The position numbers and the translations under genes are program-made. From assembly GCA_944739405.2 (NCBI GenBank), contig OX123196.2, forward strand, positions 52,986,196-53,050,195: a DNA stretch of 64,000 nt. The letters are read 5' to 3'. Origin of the DNA: Euclidia mi. Its lineage: Eukaryota; Arthropoda; Insecta; Lepidoptera; Erebidae. Position 1 is the first letter of the stretch. The number at the start of each line of letters is the position of its first letter. Below, one piece after another: positions 22,237-33,389 of the stretch. Below the pieces are notes generated by a model, which was not told where the DNA came from, did no database searches, and saw only the letters and a program-made list of their open reading frames with translations.

Positions 22237-22890
22237 GTGAGACTACGGAACGCCATTTGCAACGATCCTGACATAACTCTCTTGCTTCATTCACTCCCAT
22301 CAGATTCCTCATGCATGCTCTTCTGTTCAGGGTACTTCTCACCTGTCCTGTTTTAAGGATGTCTCCAATCTGGTCAGAGAACGTCCGCCTAGGTCTTCCC
22401 CTTCGTCCTGTCCCTTCCACACTTGCCTTATATATCTGCTTGGTCAGTTTTTCGTCATCCATCCTCTCCACGACCATCTTAGCATACCTTTCTCGATGCT
22501 AGTCACTACATCTTCTTTTACCCCACAATACTCTCTTATCACACAATTCTTTACTCTGTCAGTCAGAGAGACACCACACATACTTCTCAGTGCTCTCATT
22601 TCTACAGCATTTATTCTACTTTCATGACTCTTCTGCCATACCCAACTATCACTACCATACATAAGAGTAGGTACTAACACCCCTCTATGCACAGCCAAAC
22701 GTGCCTTTTTGGACACGTTTTGGCTATTCATAAACGCCTTCAGAGCTCCATTCACTCGATTACCTGCATTAACTCTTCTTTCAATATCTTCTACATTCTT
22801 ACCATCTCTTGTAAACAGCGTACCTAAATATACAAACTCATTCACTTGCTCCACTCGCTGTCCATCGATCATAACATTACAAGCCGTTCT
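22237..22890 (-). pseudogene. second type of LINE pol, C-terminal fragment
   Basis: The minus strand reads VYLGTLFTRDGKNVEDIERR, LVPTLMYGSDSWVWQK, RALRSMCGVSLTDRV, then after a frameshift near 22460 MDDEKLTKQIYKA and GRRGRPRRTFSDQI. The LPTLLYGSE-type and MCGVSRxDRVRN-type blocks are characteristic of another arthropod non-LTR family (RTE or R4-like). It is truncated on both sides and abuts the (ATCT)n tail of the preceding LINE. Confidence 0.7.
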
Positions 22891-22904
22891 AATAGTATTT
22901 TAGT

Positions 22905-23352
22905 ATTATTTATTACTTATGTATGTGTGTGTATGTAAGTTGTATGTATTTATGTTTGTATGTATAAGTATTTATATATGTGTAGTATATTATTATAATA
23001 TTACATAAATGTATATATTTAAAGTATTATCATCTTACTAGTCGACGCCAGCGGCTTCGCACGCACATATTTTCGAATATCCCGTTTTGCCCGATCCCGT
23101 GGGAATTTCGGAAAATCCCGTATTAGTGCATCCCTGCGGCCCCCAAGGAACATACATGCTAAATTTCAGTTTTTTGCGCCGCGTAGTTTCGGCCGTAGCG
23201 TGTCTGTCAGTCAGTCAGTAACGCAAGGATTTTATATATTAAGATTACTGGTACACTTGCAACTACCATTTCTTTCCTACCAATAATATATCCATCCAAA
23301 GGTTGCCTGGTAGATATCTGTTAGCGATAAGGCCACTCTGTTCAATGTTTAC
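22905..23352 (+). mobile_element. LINE 3' UTR fragment interrupted by a Helitron
   Basis: TATGTATTTATG-like repeats, then after the Helitron at 23038-23244 the phrase CCAAAGGTTGCCTGGTAGAT and GCGATAAGGCC. This equals the 3' UTR of the LINE ending at 22234. It stops where the BEL/Pao-like sequence begins. Confidence 0.6.
23038..23244 (-). mobile_element. non-autonomous Helitron, copy 3
   Basis: CTAG at 23038-23041 follows a host A, and the TC end (complement of 23243-23244) precedes a host T. The hairpin stem differs from copies 1 and 2: GCG ... CGC in place of GCAG ... CTGC. The pairing is kept though the bases changed. Confidence 0.75.
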
Positions 23353-23357
23353 TGAAA

Positions 23358-24710
23358 AGTGTGACATGCCGCTCGGTAGATGGCGTTGTACCATATTTGT
23401 TTAATTCTGAATCGCGCAATCAATATTCTCCGCGGGCAGTATATAAGGTCTGGTTGATTTAAGAAATTTTGTACTCGCTTGGGAATGCGTTTCACTTACG
23501 ACACCCTGTCCTAAAAGCGATTTTTGAGACTACGGTCCATTTGGTCCTTCGAGCCGGATTGTTTGACGTATTGTAATATACCGCAATCACGAGTCGCGAG
23601 ATCGGGCACCGGCAGCACTAGAGAGAGTGGTAGACCGCCATTGCAGTGCTTGTGTGTGTACAAGTGTATGCGTGTCGCGGTGTGGCTTTGTGTGGAGGCA
23701 CGGCAGTTGACGTCAACAGCAGCTAGAAGGCGCTTCGGTCGAATCAGTACAGATACTGGCATTAGCCGCGAGAAGTAAAGATTGAAGGAGGAAACGCAGC
23801 CGCGAGTGGACGCCTCTGTTACGAGAAGGTGTTACCTGAAAGACGCGAGCGGGCGCTACTGGAGCTGACTGTACTAAGGTGGTGAACCTTCAAGCTCGAG
23901 ACTAGTGAAGGAGTGTGCAACATAGTGACGTGACATAAGGTTTGGCAGAACGAACTGTGAGTACTTTTAAATTATTTATAAGGTTGTGGTACCTATCTAG
24001 TGAAGAGAAATTTCAAAGTGTTTGGGACTTGTAAAAAATTAGCGATAGTCTGTAACTTAGAATAATTTTGTAGTGAGTAGTGTAGACTTAGAATATTTAA
24101 GTAAAAAGTATTCAGACGACGGATCTATGCCCGATTTTTTCTAAGTTGATATAATCTAAAACAAGACTTTTACTCAGCGACAACTCGCAGAGATAGTACT
24201 GGCCGATTTATCATCAAACTGCCTTTTAAGCACGCTGATCCCAAATCTAAGTATGGTAAGTCTGAAATCATAGCTCGAAAAAGACTTCACATGCTGGAAC
24301 GAAAGCCTTTGAAAAACCCTTCACTCAGGACGCAATACAGTAGTGTCATTAATGAATACCTGCAACTGGGACATGCAGAGTTTGCTCTTGAGTCGGAGAG
24401 AGATACCAATGCTGTTTATTTACCACATCACGCAGTAGTAAGAAACGACAAAACCACTACGAAGCTCAGGGTAGTTTTTGACGCTTCATGTTTGGGTTGT
24501 AACGGATATTCGTTAAACGAAGACTTAATGGTTGGCCCTACGTTGCAACCTGATTTGCATATTAGTTTATTATGCGATAGCGCTGCTATCCAATAAGTTT
24601 GGTCGCCGACATCATAAAAATGTACCGCCAGGTGAGGATTTCTAGGGATGTACTGCAGAAGCGGGTTATCGTGCAATCTACAGTCTTGGTTCAAGGCATT
24701 CACTGAGGGA
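23358..24710 (+). mobile_element. BEL/Pao LTR retrotransposon remnant
   Basis: It begins TGTGACATGCCGCTCGGTAG. A TATATAAGG core-promoter-like motif lies near 23441, followed by a GC-richer leader to about 23960 (probable LTR plus leader). A fragment of BEL-type pol follows. Gag, protease and the rest of pol are absent, so the interior is deleted. The end of the LTR and a primer binding site could not be fixed. Confidence 0.55.
24195..24705 (+). pseudogene. BEL/Pao pol fragment (reverse transcriptase N-terminal part)
   Basis: The frame reads GRFIIKLPFKHADPKSKYG, LHMLERKPLKNPSLRTQYS, AVYLPHHAVVRNDKTTTKLR, VVFDASCLGCNGYSLNEDLM and VGPTLQPDL. These are the diagnostic BEL/Pao blocks (YYLPHHAV, STTKLRVVFDAS, LND.L.VGP). 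A frameshift or stop near 24593 is followed by VVADIIKMYRQVRI in another frame, the next RT block. The catalytic YxDD block is missing. Confidence 0.8.
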
Positions 24711-24711
24711 A

Positions 24712-25345
24712 AAATTTAAAGAAATTAAGATAATTACTGTCGCATCTCAATACATTTATGAGAACTTGTTATATGTCAGGAAAAATATAAATATGTTTTC
24801 TAAATTTAGCGACATGCAAAAATTAAATACACGAAACAAAAACAAACTTGTTCTACCTTCAACTAGACTACAAAAAATAAGTAACTCATACAAGTGTCAA
24901 AGCATACGTTTTTACAACAAAATTCCAGGCAATATTCAGGAACTAAGTATTAATAAATTCAAAGTATTTATTAAACAGAGCTTGTGTTCAAAAGCTTATT
25001 ACACAGTTAAAGATTATTTAGCAGACAAAAACGCCTGGAATTGAGTTTAAAAATTATGAATCGACATTCAATTATGAATTGACATTATGAATTTTGACAT
25101 TTTGAAATTAGTGACATAATATTTTTATTTACATTTGTAGTACTTATATCTTTACATTCTGACATTTTTGATTTGACATTTGTAATTTTATTTATTTTGT
25201 TTTGACATTGTTTGATTTGACATTGTTATTTTCTTTTGACATTTAAAATTACTTAAGTAATATATTATTATTTTATTTTGTAGACATTCTTGAATTGACA
25301 TTCAATAATATTTTCTGACATTTAAATACATGACATTTTATTGTT
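24712..25345 (+). mobile_element. 5'-truncated CR1-like LINE tail
   Basis: The coding part, from about 24712 to the stop at 25044, reads VASQYIYENLLYVRKNIN, SIRFYNKIPGNIQ and CSKAYYTVKDYLADKN. This matches the C-terminus of the CR1-like ORF2 at 9.5-9.86 kb. The 3' UTR likewise consists of repeated 'tgacatt' words. It is a second, older member of the same LINE lineage, inserted beside the BEL fragment. Confidence 0.7.
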
Positions 25346-25790
25346 AAAATTTTTCTAACTTTACATATTGTTTACAACATGTATTTTTCTATGTATTAGC
25401 ATGTAAAGGTGTGAGTACGATGTGGGCATTATTAAACATATAAACAAATAGTTGTGGCAACCTGTCTGATGGCTTAGGCTGACATGCTTATGCATACACC
25501 TTCTGATGGCGTGGAGGCATAGTGATGCAGATCGTGCTGGCTCCCTCAATAAAGGTTGAGCCGTACGATTGCTGTTGAATGCGGGCCATCAGTGAGCCGA
25601 GTCAGTCAAAAGCGTCAGATGATTTCCTGCATTGTACTTGCATACTAAACCCTTTTTTTTGTCTGGACTTTAAAATATCAAGAAAAGACTAAAGAAATTG
25701 AAGTGACAAAAAACAATGACTGAGTTAGTTTCGGCTTTTCTTCTCAAGAAGTCATTTAGCTAGGAAAAGCCGGCATCATCTAGAATAGAG
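25346..25790. other. unassigned DNA
   Basis: It contains 'TGATGGCTTAGGCTGACATG' and 'AATAAAGGTTGAGCCGTACG', which look like decayed retroelement UTR, but I cannot name a family. Confidence 0.3.
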
Positions 25791-25792
25791 TT

Positions 25793-26435
25793 TTGACATG
25801 TATAAGTGTTGTAAACAACCAAAATGCAGAAATAAATATGTCTTTAAGTCTTCATGTCTTTACCCTTTTTTCTCTTCTCCACTCTCCTAACGCAGCTTCT
25901 TACTTGATGCCTAATTTTAAATATCTATACTCCACTCACACTAAGCAGTTAAGGTCCTCTAATAATCTTCTTCTTCTTTGTCCTTCCCATCGATCTAGTC
26001 TCTTACATTCATCTTTCACTGTCAAGTCCATACATCTTTGGAACGCGCTCCCACTGGAGGTCAGGACGAGCCCGAGCCGTGCTATCTTTAAATCTAGAGC
26101 CCGCAGATTGTTTCTCGAATCATTGTCCGGAGCTCTCACTAGTCAGTAATTGTATATATTTATTATATATGTACATATATGTATATGTATATATTATATT
26201 TATGTATGTTTTATATTGTATCTACGTATTCTGTCCTTATATATTCATATATTATGTATTCTGTGTATATTATAGATAAGAATTAATCAACATCTAAGAA
26301 AGTTTTACTCTTAATTCTACACCTGCTACATCATCTCTGAACCACCTGAAGGTTGACTGGCAGAAATTGCCTCAGGCATTAAGTCCGCCTTATGCAAATT
26401 GTTTACAGGAAAGTTTAAATAAATAAATAAATAAT
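25793..26435 (+). mobile_element. LINE 3' fragment with (TAAA)n tail
   Basis: The frame to 26149 contains YLYSTHTKQLRSSNNLLLLC and SIHLWNALPLEVRTS, the C-terminal block found in the LINE copies at 19.4 and 21.7 kb. The 3' UTR has CTGAAGGTTGACTGGCAGAA and ends in TAAATAAATAAATAA near 26420-26432. It is 5'-truncated. Confidence 0.7.
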
Positions 26436-26442
26436 AATAATA

Positions 26443-26590
26443 CAGCGGCAGGCGGCAGCGGCAAGCGATTACGATGTACATGCCATCCTTAACTCCGCCG
26501 CGGCCGCGCGCCGTGGCTGATGTCTCTCAGAGTAAACACGCCATGTACATGTACATACATCGAAATCGCTTCCGCTGCCGCCCGCCGCTG
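26443..26590. mobile_element. 148-bp TA-flanked MITE with GC-rich inverted ends
   Basis: The left end CAGCGGCAGGCGGCAGCGG and the complement of the right end CAGCGGCGGGCGGCAGCGG match at all but one base. Pairing continues into AGCGATT and CGATGTACATG. TA stands at both edges (26441-26442 and 26591-26592), as in Tc1/mariner insertions. It sits directly on the LINE tail. No ORF. Confidence 0.75.
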
Positions 26591-26592
26591 TA

Positions 26593-27585
26593 GGTCGTGA
26601 CCGGGCTGTTAGACTATGGACGGAGTAGCGGTTTTTGGTGAAATTTTCCCAATTTAAATTGAGGTGTGGAATTCAAGTGTAAATATTATACCGAGGTTTT
26701 CATAATATTCGAATACGGTATCTATAGTTACTGTTGAAAATAAGAAAATATGAGAGATTATTTTATTTAATGGCCTTTGTGATGTTCAACTTTGAAGGGA
26801 TTGTTCACAGTACCAGCAATAATATATAAGACCGGCAATTTTGATGGCCCAGTTAAAATGTAGTTTCAGTAGTTTTTATGTAAATATCTGTTAAAACACA
26901 ATATCCTATGAGTTTATCAGACCCGGCGTATTTTATACTTACACGTTCATATAAATTGTGCTATCTCTGGATCCGAATTTGCTATTAGACTCCGCTTTGA
27001 TTTCAAAATTATTCTAAAGTTTATTGTTATCTTGGCCGCAAATTTTGATAGGCCAGTGAAAACGCATTTTGTATGAACTTCCGTCAAAAACTTAGGTGTT
27101 TTTAACAATCATTATGCGTTTGCAATAATTACCAAAAGTAGTGGTATTTTAATATTGGCGTATCATTTATTAATGGTATCTACATACCTAGATACCTTTA
27201 CCGGAATATGGTTATAGATCGAATTAGTATAAGTCTCACAAAAATGCTTTTTAAGTGTATATCTGAAAAATACCTATGTAAAAAGTCCAGATCCCAAATA
27301 TATCTTTATAGTGGCAATTCGGAATGTCTTGTATAGTTTTAGCCAATAATATATTGTTTTTCTACATCACCTTTATAAGCCTGTCGGAAGAAAGCCTCAC
27401 TGGCTCTCTAAGTCTTAGACGTCAGGACAATTTCTCGCACCAATGAGCTTACTGTGTCGCAACAAACCCAATACATCGATTGCTAGGAGTAGGAATATAA
27501 TATGTTTAAACTTGAAGTGAGTATGGCTTTTATTGGATATGGTCATCGGAATTACATTCGACACTAGCTAGAGTAATATACATAA
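26593..27585. other. unassigned DNA
   Basis: Moderately AT-rich with no gene or clear repeat ends. 'TTTTGATGGCCCAGT' and 'TTTTGATAGGCCAGTG' recur (about 26840 and 27045), hinting at an internal duplication of a decayed repeat. Confidence 0.35.
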
Positions 27586-27792
27586 CTAGATGAGCTCGCG
27601 GTCACACCCGCGTTTTTAGGGCTACTGCTCCACTGCCGTGGCTCATAGCGAGATGTTATATAGCCTATAGCCTTCTTTGATAAATGGGCTATCTATCAAT
27701 GAAATATTTTTTAAATCGGACCTGTAGTTCCAGAGATTACCGCTTTCAATCAAACAAACAAACAAACTCTTCAGCTTGATAATATTGGTATA
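27586..27792 (-). mobile_element. Helitron of a second subfamily
   Basis: Plus strand: A then CTAGATGAGCTCGCGG. The hairpin CGCGG TCACAC CCGCG lies next to the CTAG end. The body carries ATCAAACAAACAAACAAACT, and the far end GATAATATTGGTATA is close to the usual TATACYAATATTAT 5' end. The terminal TC is decayed. Subfamily differs from the CAGTCAGTCAGT copies. Confidence 0.55.
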
Positions 27793-27799
27793 TTATATT

Positions 27800-28135
27800 C
27801 TACCATATACACACAAGATAATCTAGTCTCAAACTAAGCAGAAGTTGTACTATGGGTACTATGAATAATTACATTCTGGAGAATAATTCGTAGTATTTTC
27901 TTGGTTCCACTTCCAAGAATGAATGTCGTCTGTTGCGGACAAATTAATGTGTATATGCCTCAATGGTATATGTTCAGTAGTTAGAAGCCTGTCAAGCCTC
28001 TCAAGTCTCCACTCCCTTCCTTTATTTATTTATTTATTTAACTTTTGCATCGCACAAAAAATATGTGGTACATAGGCGGACTCAATGCCTTAGGCATTCT
28101 CTCTTCCAGTCAACCTAGGGTGATACAGAGATAGT
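27800..28135. mobile_element. repeat fragments: CTAAGCAG-type and an antisense LINE tail
   Basis: 27805-27865 holds CTAGTCTCAAACTAAGCAGA and TATGGGTACTA, a decayed copy of the repeat word seen at 54.94 kb and 57.2-57.6 kb. From 28020, TTTATTTATTTATTTA followed by GACTCAATGCCTTAGGCATT and CCAGTCAACC is the reverse complement of the LINE 3' UTR at 26.36 kb. Confidence 0.5.
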
Positions 28136-28223
28136 AGATAGTAGGTGCGTGATTATTAGAACATTATTTGGAATTTTATGCATGACAAATGTTACTTAAA
28201 TTATAGATATATATTTAAAATAA

Positions 28224-28227
<4 letters not shown>

Positions 28228-28315
<88 letters not shown>
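28228..28315. repeat. (AT)n tract bordering the giant inverted repeat
   Basis: About 44 AT repeats. It directly abuts the left terminus (CCCCTTCATCACAATG) of the 11.9-kb inverted repeat. The right terminus also meets an (AT)n tract. The Ile-Tyr open frames here are artefacts of the repeat. Confidence 0.95.
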
Positions 28316-28318
<3 letters not shown>

Positions 28319-28879
28319 CTTCATCACAATGTTGATCAAGCGTGCCATATAAGTAGTTTTTGTTTGATCCGTTTTCACTTGTTGATCCGGCCATGATTTC
28401 TTGATCCATTGCGAGCGCCCCATTCTCATGTGGTTCCGTTCGGATCAACTAACGCGAATGTCGTTGCTAATAATAATTACGCCATTTTTATACAAATCCA
28501 CACTTTAGGCATTTTAGATTTCCTTGATCCGATTCAAATGGGCCAATCGCATCGCAGTATTCTTCACGGAGGGCAGTCATTGGTTCTTGGTCACTTTTAT
28601 GTATTATTATTCTGTATTTCTTATCAATTCTCATAACTTGCGGAATTTCTTACATTAACTTGGTTTCTATGTCCATTTTTTCAGCAGTTTTTTTTTTACT
28701 TCGGAGTTTTTGGTTTTTGGTTACATATTTGTAGTAGGTATAGGTATTTGTGGTAGGTATAGCTAGTTTTTGGTTAAATATCTGGAAGGTAATGTACCTA
28801 ACATTACCTACGGGTACCAGAGGGGCCCATGACAAAGTGGCGACCACTCGAATCTTTAAAAAAATCGCGAGGTAAAACG

Positions 28880-29210
28880 CGTTTGTCACCGTCTGGTTTA
28901 TAGATGGGTCATCATCATCATCCTCCGAGCGTTATCCCGGTTGCATCCAGGCCTTTGCCTTGGAGCCCGGGCTCCACTTTCTAGTCTAACCAGATTTGAC
29001 TTAATATGAGTTTTCCACAGAGCGACTGTTTTCTTACTATAACATGTATTACAATTGAATTTAGGGCACGAAGGATGTGAATTTTGTGGCTGGTCACCCC
29101 TCTATAAACCAGACGGTGACAAACGCGCTTAACCTTGCGAATCGATAGATTCGAGCGGTCGCCACTCTGCCACGGGCCGTTCACTTTATACAGCAAATGT
29201 GAGTACTTAT
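28880..29210 (-). mobile_element. SINE-like repeat, left outer copy
   Basis: On the plus strand it runs ATCATCATCATCCTCCGAGC, GTTGCATCCAGGCCTTTGCC, CCAGATTTGAC, CAGAGCGACTG and ends near TCGCCACTCTGCCACGGGCC. This is the reverse of the copy at 32.02-32.37 kb with an internal deletion. Its mirror image lies at 39.42-39.72 kb. Confidence 0.6.
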
Positions 29211-29529
29211 TTGAATCCAAAACTTTATAATATAGACCCGCTGGTCAATACTATGTGGCTCCAGGATTATGTTACTTGAGTATTTTTGTTTGAATATTTT
29301 ACCTTACTATTTAATGCATAATTGTATACCATAATCTGTATATTTATTTGGCTCCTTTAAGACATACATACATATACCCGTCAATCAATACTTAATGGTT
29401 TCACATTACAATTTTTAAATTTTAGTTTTCCATACATAGGATGATCTAGTGAATTTTTATTCATTACGTCCATGCATTGTCAAATCCAAAAGCATACTAT
29501 ATTAATCCTCTTTAAATATGAACTGATAC

Positions 29530-29905
29530 TTATAATCTTATGCACAATAGCTTATATGAATATTATGTGGCTCCATTACGTATGTACGCCACGCCATATC
29601 TGCGTACTTATATGAATTTGGGTCGTTTAAATAGTTTATTTGTTGGAATACTGTTTACAAAGTTGTTTACTGTTTTTAAGTCCATTGTATTTTGTCATCA
29701 CCGGCGTACAAATGTCCCTTTTACATTAAATAATAATCTTAAATACTATAGTGCTATTAGGTACATACATAAGTCTTACTCTTTATCACACTGTATGACA
29801 CATTTTAAATTAAAGGTCAACATTAATAAAATTTGCACGCCATATGTTCTATTGAATAATATAGATAGAGTACTAATATCATCATTTAAAAGTGCTAGGA
29901 ATTAA
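29530..29905. repeat. arm module with TGTGGCTCC and CTTATATGAATTTGG words
   Basis: GTGGCTCCATTACGTATGTA, CTGCGTACTTATATGAATTT and a stretch of unrecognised sequence follow. The same order, diverged, recurs in the arms at 31.57-31.63, 33.13-33.18, 34.17-34.23, 34.8-34.85 and 37.61-37.67 kb. So each arm is itself made of repeated modules. The open frame over this stretch shows no known domain. Confidence 0.5.
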
Positions 29906-29909
29906 GTAT

Positions 29910-30290
29910 TTGGTAGAAAATTGTGACTGGCAGATTTTGTAGCTTTGGTAGAAAATTTGGCAGAATCTGTGGTAGAGAATGGTTACTTTGAAAGAAATGG
30001 TAGTTATGGTTGATTGAATTTGGAAGATATGGTTGTTTTTGTATGAATTGTAGTTTTGGTGGAAATTGTAGTTTTGGTAGAAATTGTAGTTTTGGTAGCA
30101 ATAGTTGTTATGTCACAAATGGTTGGTTTGAGATAATGGTAGAATTGGTAGAAATTGTAGTTTTGGTAGAAAGGTTAGTAATGACACAAATTGTAGAAAT
30201 GGTAGGTTTGGTAATTTTGAAAGAAATTGTTTTTTGGTACAAAACGGTAATAGTAGTCAACCAAAACTACTATATTAACGGAATAACGTT
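29910..30290. repeat. (TTTTGGTAGAAATTGTAG)n-like minisatellite, left arm
   Basis: An approximately 18-bp word, TTTTGGTAGAAATTGTAG, with many variants fills this stretch; it is clearest at 30050-30105. The mirrored copy in the right arm is at about 36430-36985, where it is interrupted by the GC-rich insertion at 36.65-36.86 kb. Confidence 0.7.
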
Positions 30291-30585
30291 CTGAGAATGA
30301 TGATTGGTAGTAGGTGCTTTATTATTATTACAATGCCCGCTATTGTATATAAACTTCTATGGTGTCTAAATGTTGATCTGATAGTGTAGGAAGGTGGTCA
30401 CAACAAATTGATGATGCCTTTTGCAGTCCACTACAAGACTTAAGCCTCTCCACATGGTGGTTTTGGTAGTAGGACAGTAGTAGATAAAACAACGCGCTTA
30501 TAATGTCTAGTTGGTATTATTAGTATTACATGGCTATGATTATCAGGCGGGCAGACAGTAGCTCGTTTGCCACCTCTACTGTATA

Positions 30586-30829
30586 AAAGCGGTCAAGTGC
30601 GTGTCGGGCCACGTTTTTCGGTGTTATGTAGTGTACCCATGGGAGCTACCCGTATACATAACTTTTTCCAAAATAATTTATTATACAGTTTTGTCCGCGT
30701 AGTTACATTGCATAGCCATGGCAAATTTCAGCTCTCTAGTGCTTATAGTTTTTTCGTAAAACCGCGGACGAACAGACGGACATGGTGAAACTATAAGGGT
30801 TCCTTATAGTTTACTACGGAACCCTAAAA
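30586..30829 (+). mobile_element. short GGTTCCGT-type repeat, left arm
   Basis: The head AAAAGCGGTCAAGTGCGTGT and the tail GACGAACAGACGGACATG, AAGGGTTCC ... GGAACCCTAAAAA are both present in 244 bp. It has the same overall design as the repeat at 3.64-11.12 kb but a different body. Its reverse complement is at 35.88-36.11 kb in the right arm, so it predates the inverted duplication. Confidence 0.65.
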
Positions 30830-31189
30830 AAGATTTATAGCTAGGTATTCATGACCAAATCCTTGTGTGATAAGCATAAACACAAGTGTTAGTTCTATTA
30901 TATGTTTCATCACATTGATTTGTATTTTTATAAGTTTACTGGATTCAAATAAGTATACGATGCAGCATGTAATCAGAGTTAAATAATACGTAAATCAACA
31001 TCATAATTCAAATTCAAATTGCAAATTCAAGCTAGCAAATTACTCCATGGCTGCTATAATTTCGCTCGTGGATCTAACAATGCATGGTTATAATAAATAT
31101 AAATCCTCTGGATCAACTTATGTATGGAAAATAGATAAGGATTTCATCTAATGATAGGTATTTAATTTCTATGGGCCTTATCCGAAGGC

Positions 31190-31555
31190 ACAAGGTCACT
31201 CAGAGGGCGATGGAGAGAGCTATTTTTGGAGGTTTCCTGTGCAAGATCGAATCAGAGGAGATCCGCAGGAGAACCAAAGACATAGCTCTCCGGATAGTCA
31301 AGCTGAAATGGCAGTGGTCAGGAAACATATCTCGAAGTTGAGACCGTGGAGGCAGAAAGGTTCTGAAGTGGTAGCCACATACCGGATGACGCCGCCGAGG
31401 AAAGCTCCCGCAAGGTGGATCGACGATCTCCTTAAGAACGCGGGAAGCGGTTGGATACGGGCGGCTCAAGACCGGTATGTGTGGAGAACCTTAGGGGAGG
31501 TCTATGTCTAGCAGTGGACGTCGTTTGGCTGATATGATGATGAATTGATGATATT
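31190..31555 (+). pseudogene. LINE pol C-terminal fragment, left arm
   Basis: Frames with shifts read VTQRAMERAIFG, then EEIRRRTKDIA, LKWQWSG, RWIDDLLKNAGSGWIRAAQD and RYVWRTLGEVYV before a stop, then CAGTGGACGTCGTTTGGCTG and GATGATGAATTGATGAT. This is the C-terminus and 3' tail of a widespread lepidopteran RTE-like LINE. It is 5'-truncated. The mirror copy is at 34.25-34.62 kb. Confidence 0.7.
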
Positions 31556-32009
31556 TCATCATACCAGCCAAACGACCCAAATTCATATAAGCACGCAGAT
31601 ATGGCGCGGAGTGTATAGAAATGTAGCCACATAATATCCATCAGCTTGTGTGCATAAGATTATCAGTATCAGTTCATAACATTTTAAGCGGATCAATATA
31701 GTATGCTTTCGGATTTGACAATGTATGGACGTAATGAATATAAATTCAATGGATCATCTTATAAATGGAAAACTAAAATCTAAATAATTGTAATGTGAAA
31801 CCATTAAGTATTGATTGACGGGTATATGTATGTCTTAAAAGAGCCAAATAAATATACAGATTATGGTATACAATTATGCGTTAAATAGTAAGCTAAAATA
31901 TTTGAATAAAAATACTCAAGTAACATAATCCTGGAGCCACATAATATTAACCAGCAGGTCTAATATAATATATAGTTTTGGATTCAAATAAGTACGCACA
32001 TGTGGCGTA

Positions 32010-32375
32010 TAAAGTGAGCGGCCCGTGGCAAAGTGGCGACCGCTTGAATCTATCGATTCGCAAGGTTAAGCGGGTTCGTCACCGTCTAGTTTATAGATGG
32101 GTGACCGGCCACAAAAAGTCACACTCACCGTGCCTCGGAGAGCACGTTAAGCCATCGGTCCCAGCTGTCATCAAAAAAATCCTTGACAGTCGTTACGAGG
32201 AATTAGTACCCGCGAACATCCTGACTCTGGTCTAAACCATAGAATATGGCTATCCCTTCGGGTTGCGGAGGTCGGACGGCAGTCGCTCTGTGGAAAAGTT
32301 AATATTCTGTCAAATCTGGTTAGAAGGCCTGGATGCAACTGGCATAACGCTCGGAGGATGGTGATGATTTGGCAT
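32010..32375 (+). mobile_element. GATGAT-tailed SINE, left inner copy
   Basis: The head GTGGCAAAGTGGCGACCGC and GGGTTCGTCACC resemble weak A and B boxes. The body runs AGAGCACGTTAAGCCATCGG, TTGACAGTCGTTACGAGGAA, CTGGTCTAAACCATAGAATA, CAGTCGCTCTGTGGAAAA, CTGTCAAATCTGGTTAGAAG. The tail is GCTCGGAGGATGGTGATGAT. It is the most complete copy of this family here. Confidence 0.65.
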
Positions 32376-32639
32376 AATTATTATACAGTATAAATGGAGC
32401 CAAATAGTATAGAAGAAATGGAAAATATCGGACTTAAAGATTATTAAATTAGCAAGTAGAAATAGGATCATTATAGTGCTGGTAAGAATGTATAAAATGG
32501 TTATATCATATATTATTATTATTACACGGAGCAAGTACTAAAGTAACTTGTCCCTGGAACCACATATTTATAATTGTCACGTCTGGATTCAAATAAGGAC
32601 GCACGCATGGCATATAATTCGGAGCCAAAAAGTTGACGT

Positions 32640-33125
32640 TGGTCTGAGATATATGGCCGTTACGGATCCAGTTTTGTTCGGAACTTTAGCCAAATTCATC
32701 ACGAATACATCTAAATTTTATTGAATATATTTGGCAACGTCTTGCCATGAATGGCAACATTGTAAAAAAATAAAAAATATATTTCATAGAGCAAATGTTA
32801 TTCGAGTGCAAAGGTGGATCAACTAAGGAACGGCAATACCGCGTGATCAACCAAGTCCGCAAACAGTCGTTTATATATATATATATATATAAACGACTGT
32901 TTGCGGACTTGGTTGATCACGCGGTATTGCCGTTCCTTACTTGATCCACCTTTGCACTCGAATAACATTTGCTCTATGGAATATATTTTAGCTTTTTTCA
33001 CAATGTTGCCATTCATGGCAAGACGTTGCAAAATATATTCAATAAAATTGTGATGTATTCGTGATGAATTTGGCTGAAGTTCCGAACAAAACTGGATCCG
33101 TAACGGCCATATATCTCAGACCGAC
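32640..33125. repeat. central palindrome of the giant foldback
   Basis: A (TA)n core at 32871-32890 is flanked by AACAGTCGTTTA and its complement. Pairing then continues outward for more than 200 bases on each side (CGCGTGATCAACCAAGTCCG pairs with CGGACTTGGTTGATCACGCG). Differences are few close to the centre and grow outward. Axis at 32881/32882. Confidence 0.9.
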
Positions 33126-33389
33126 GTCAACTTTTTGGCTCCGAATTATATGCCATACGTGCGTTCTTATTTGAATCCAGACGTGACAATTATCATTATG
33201 TGGTTCCAGGGACAAGTTACTTCAGTACTTGTTCCGTGTAATAATAATAATAAATGATATGACCATTTTATACATTCTTACCAGCACTATAATGATCCTA
33301 TTTCTACTTAATAATTGAAATACTATTTAAGTCCGATTTTTTCCGTTTCTTGTATACTATTTGGCTCCATTTATGCTGTATAATAATTA

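Noticed and set aside
28178..28448. Ile-Tyr repeat proteins on both strands
   Set aside because: They are translations of an (AT)n microsatellite. The same holds at 40.1-40.4 kb and 57.5-57.7 kb.
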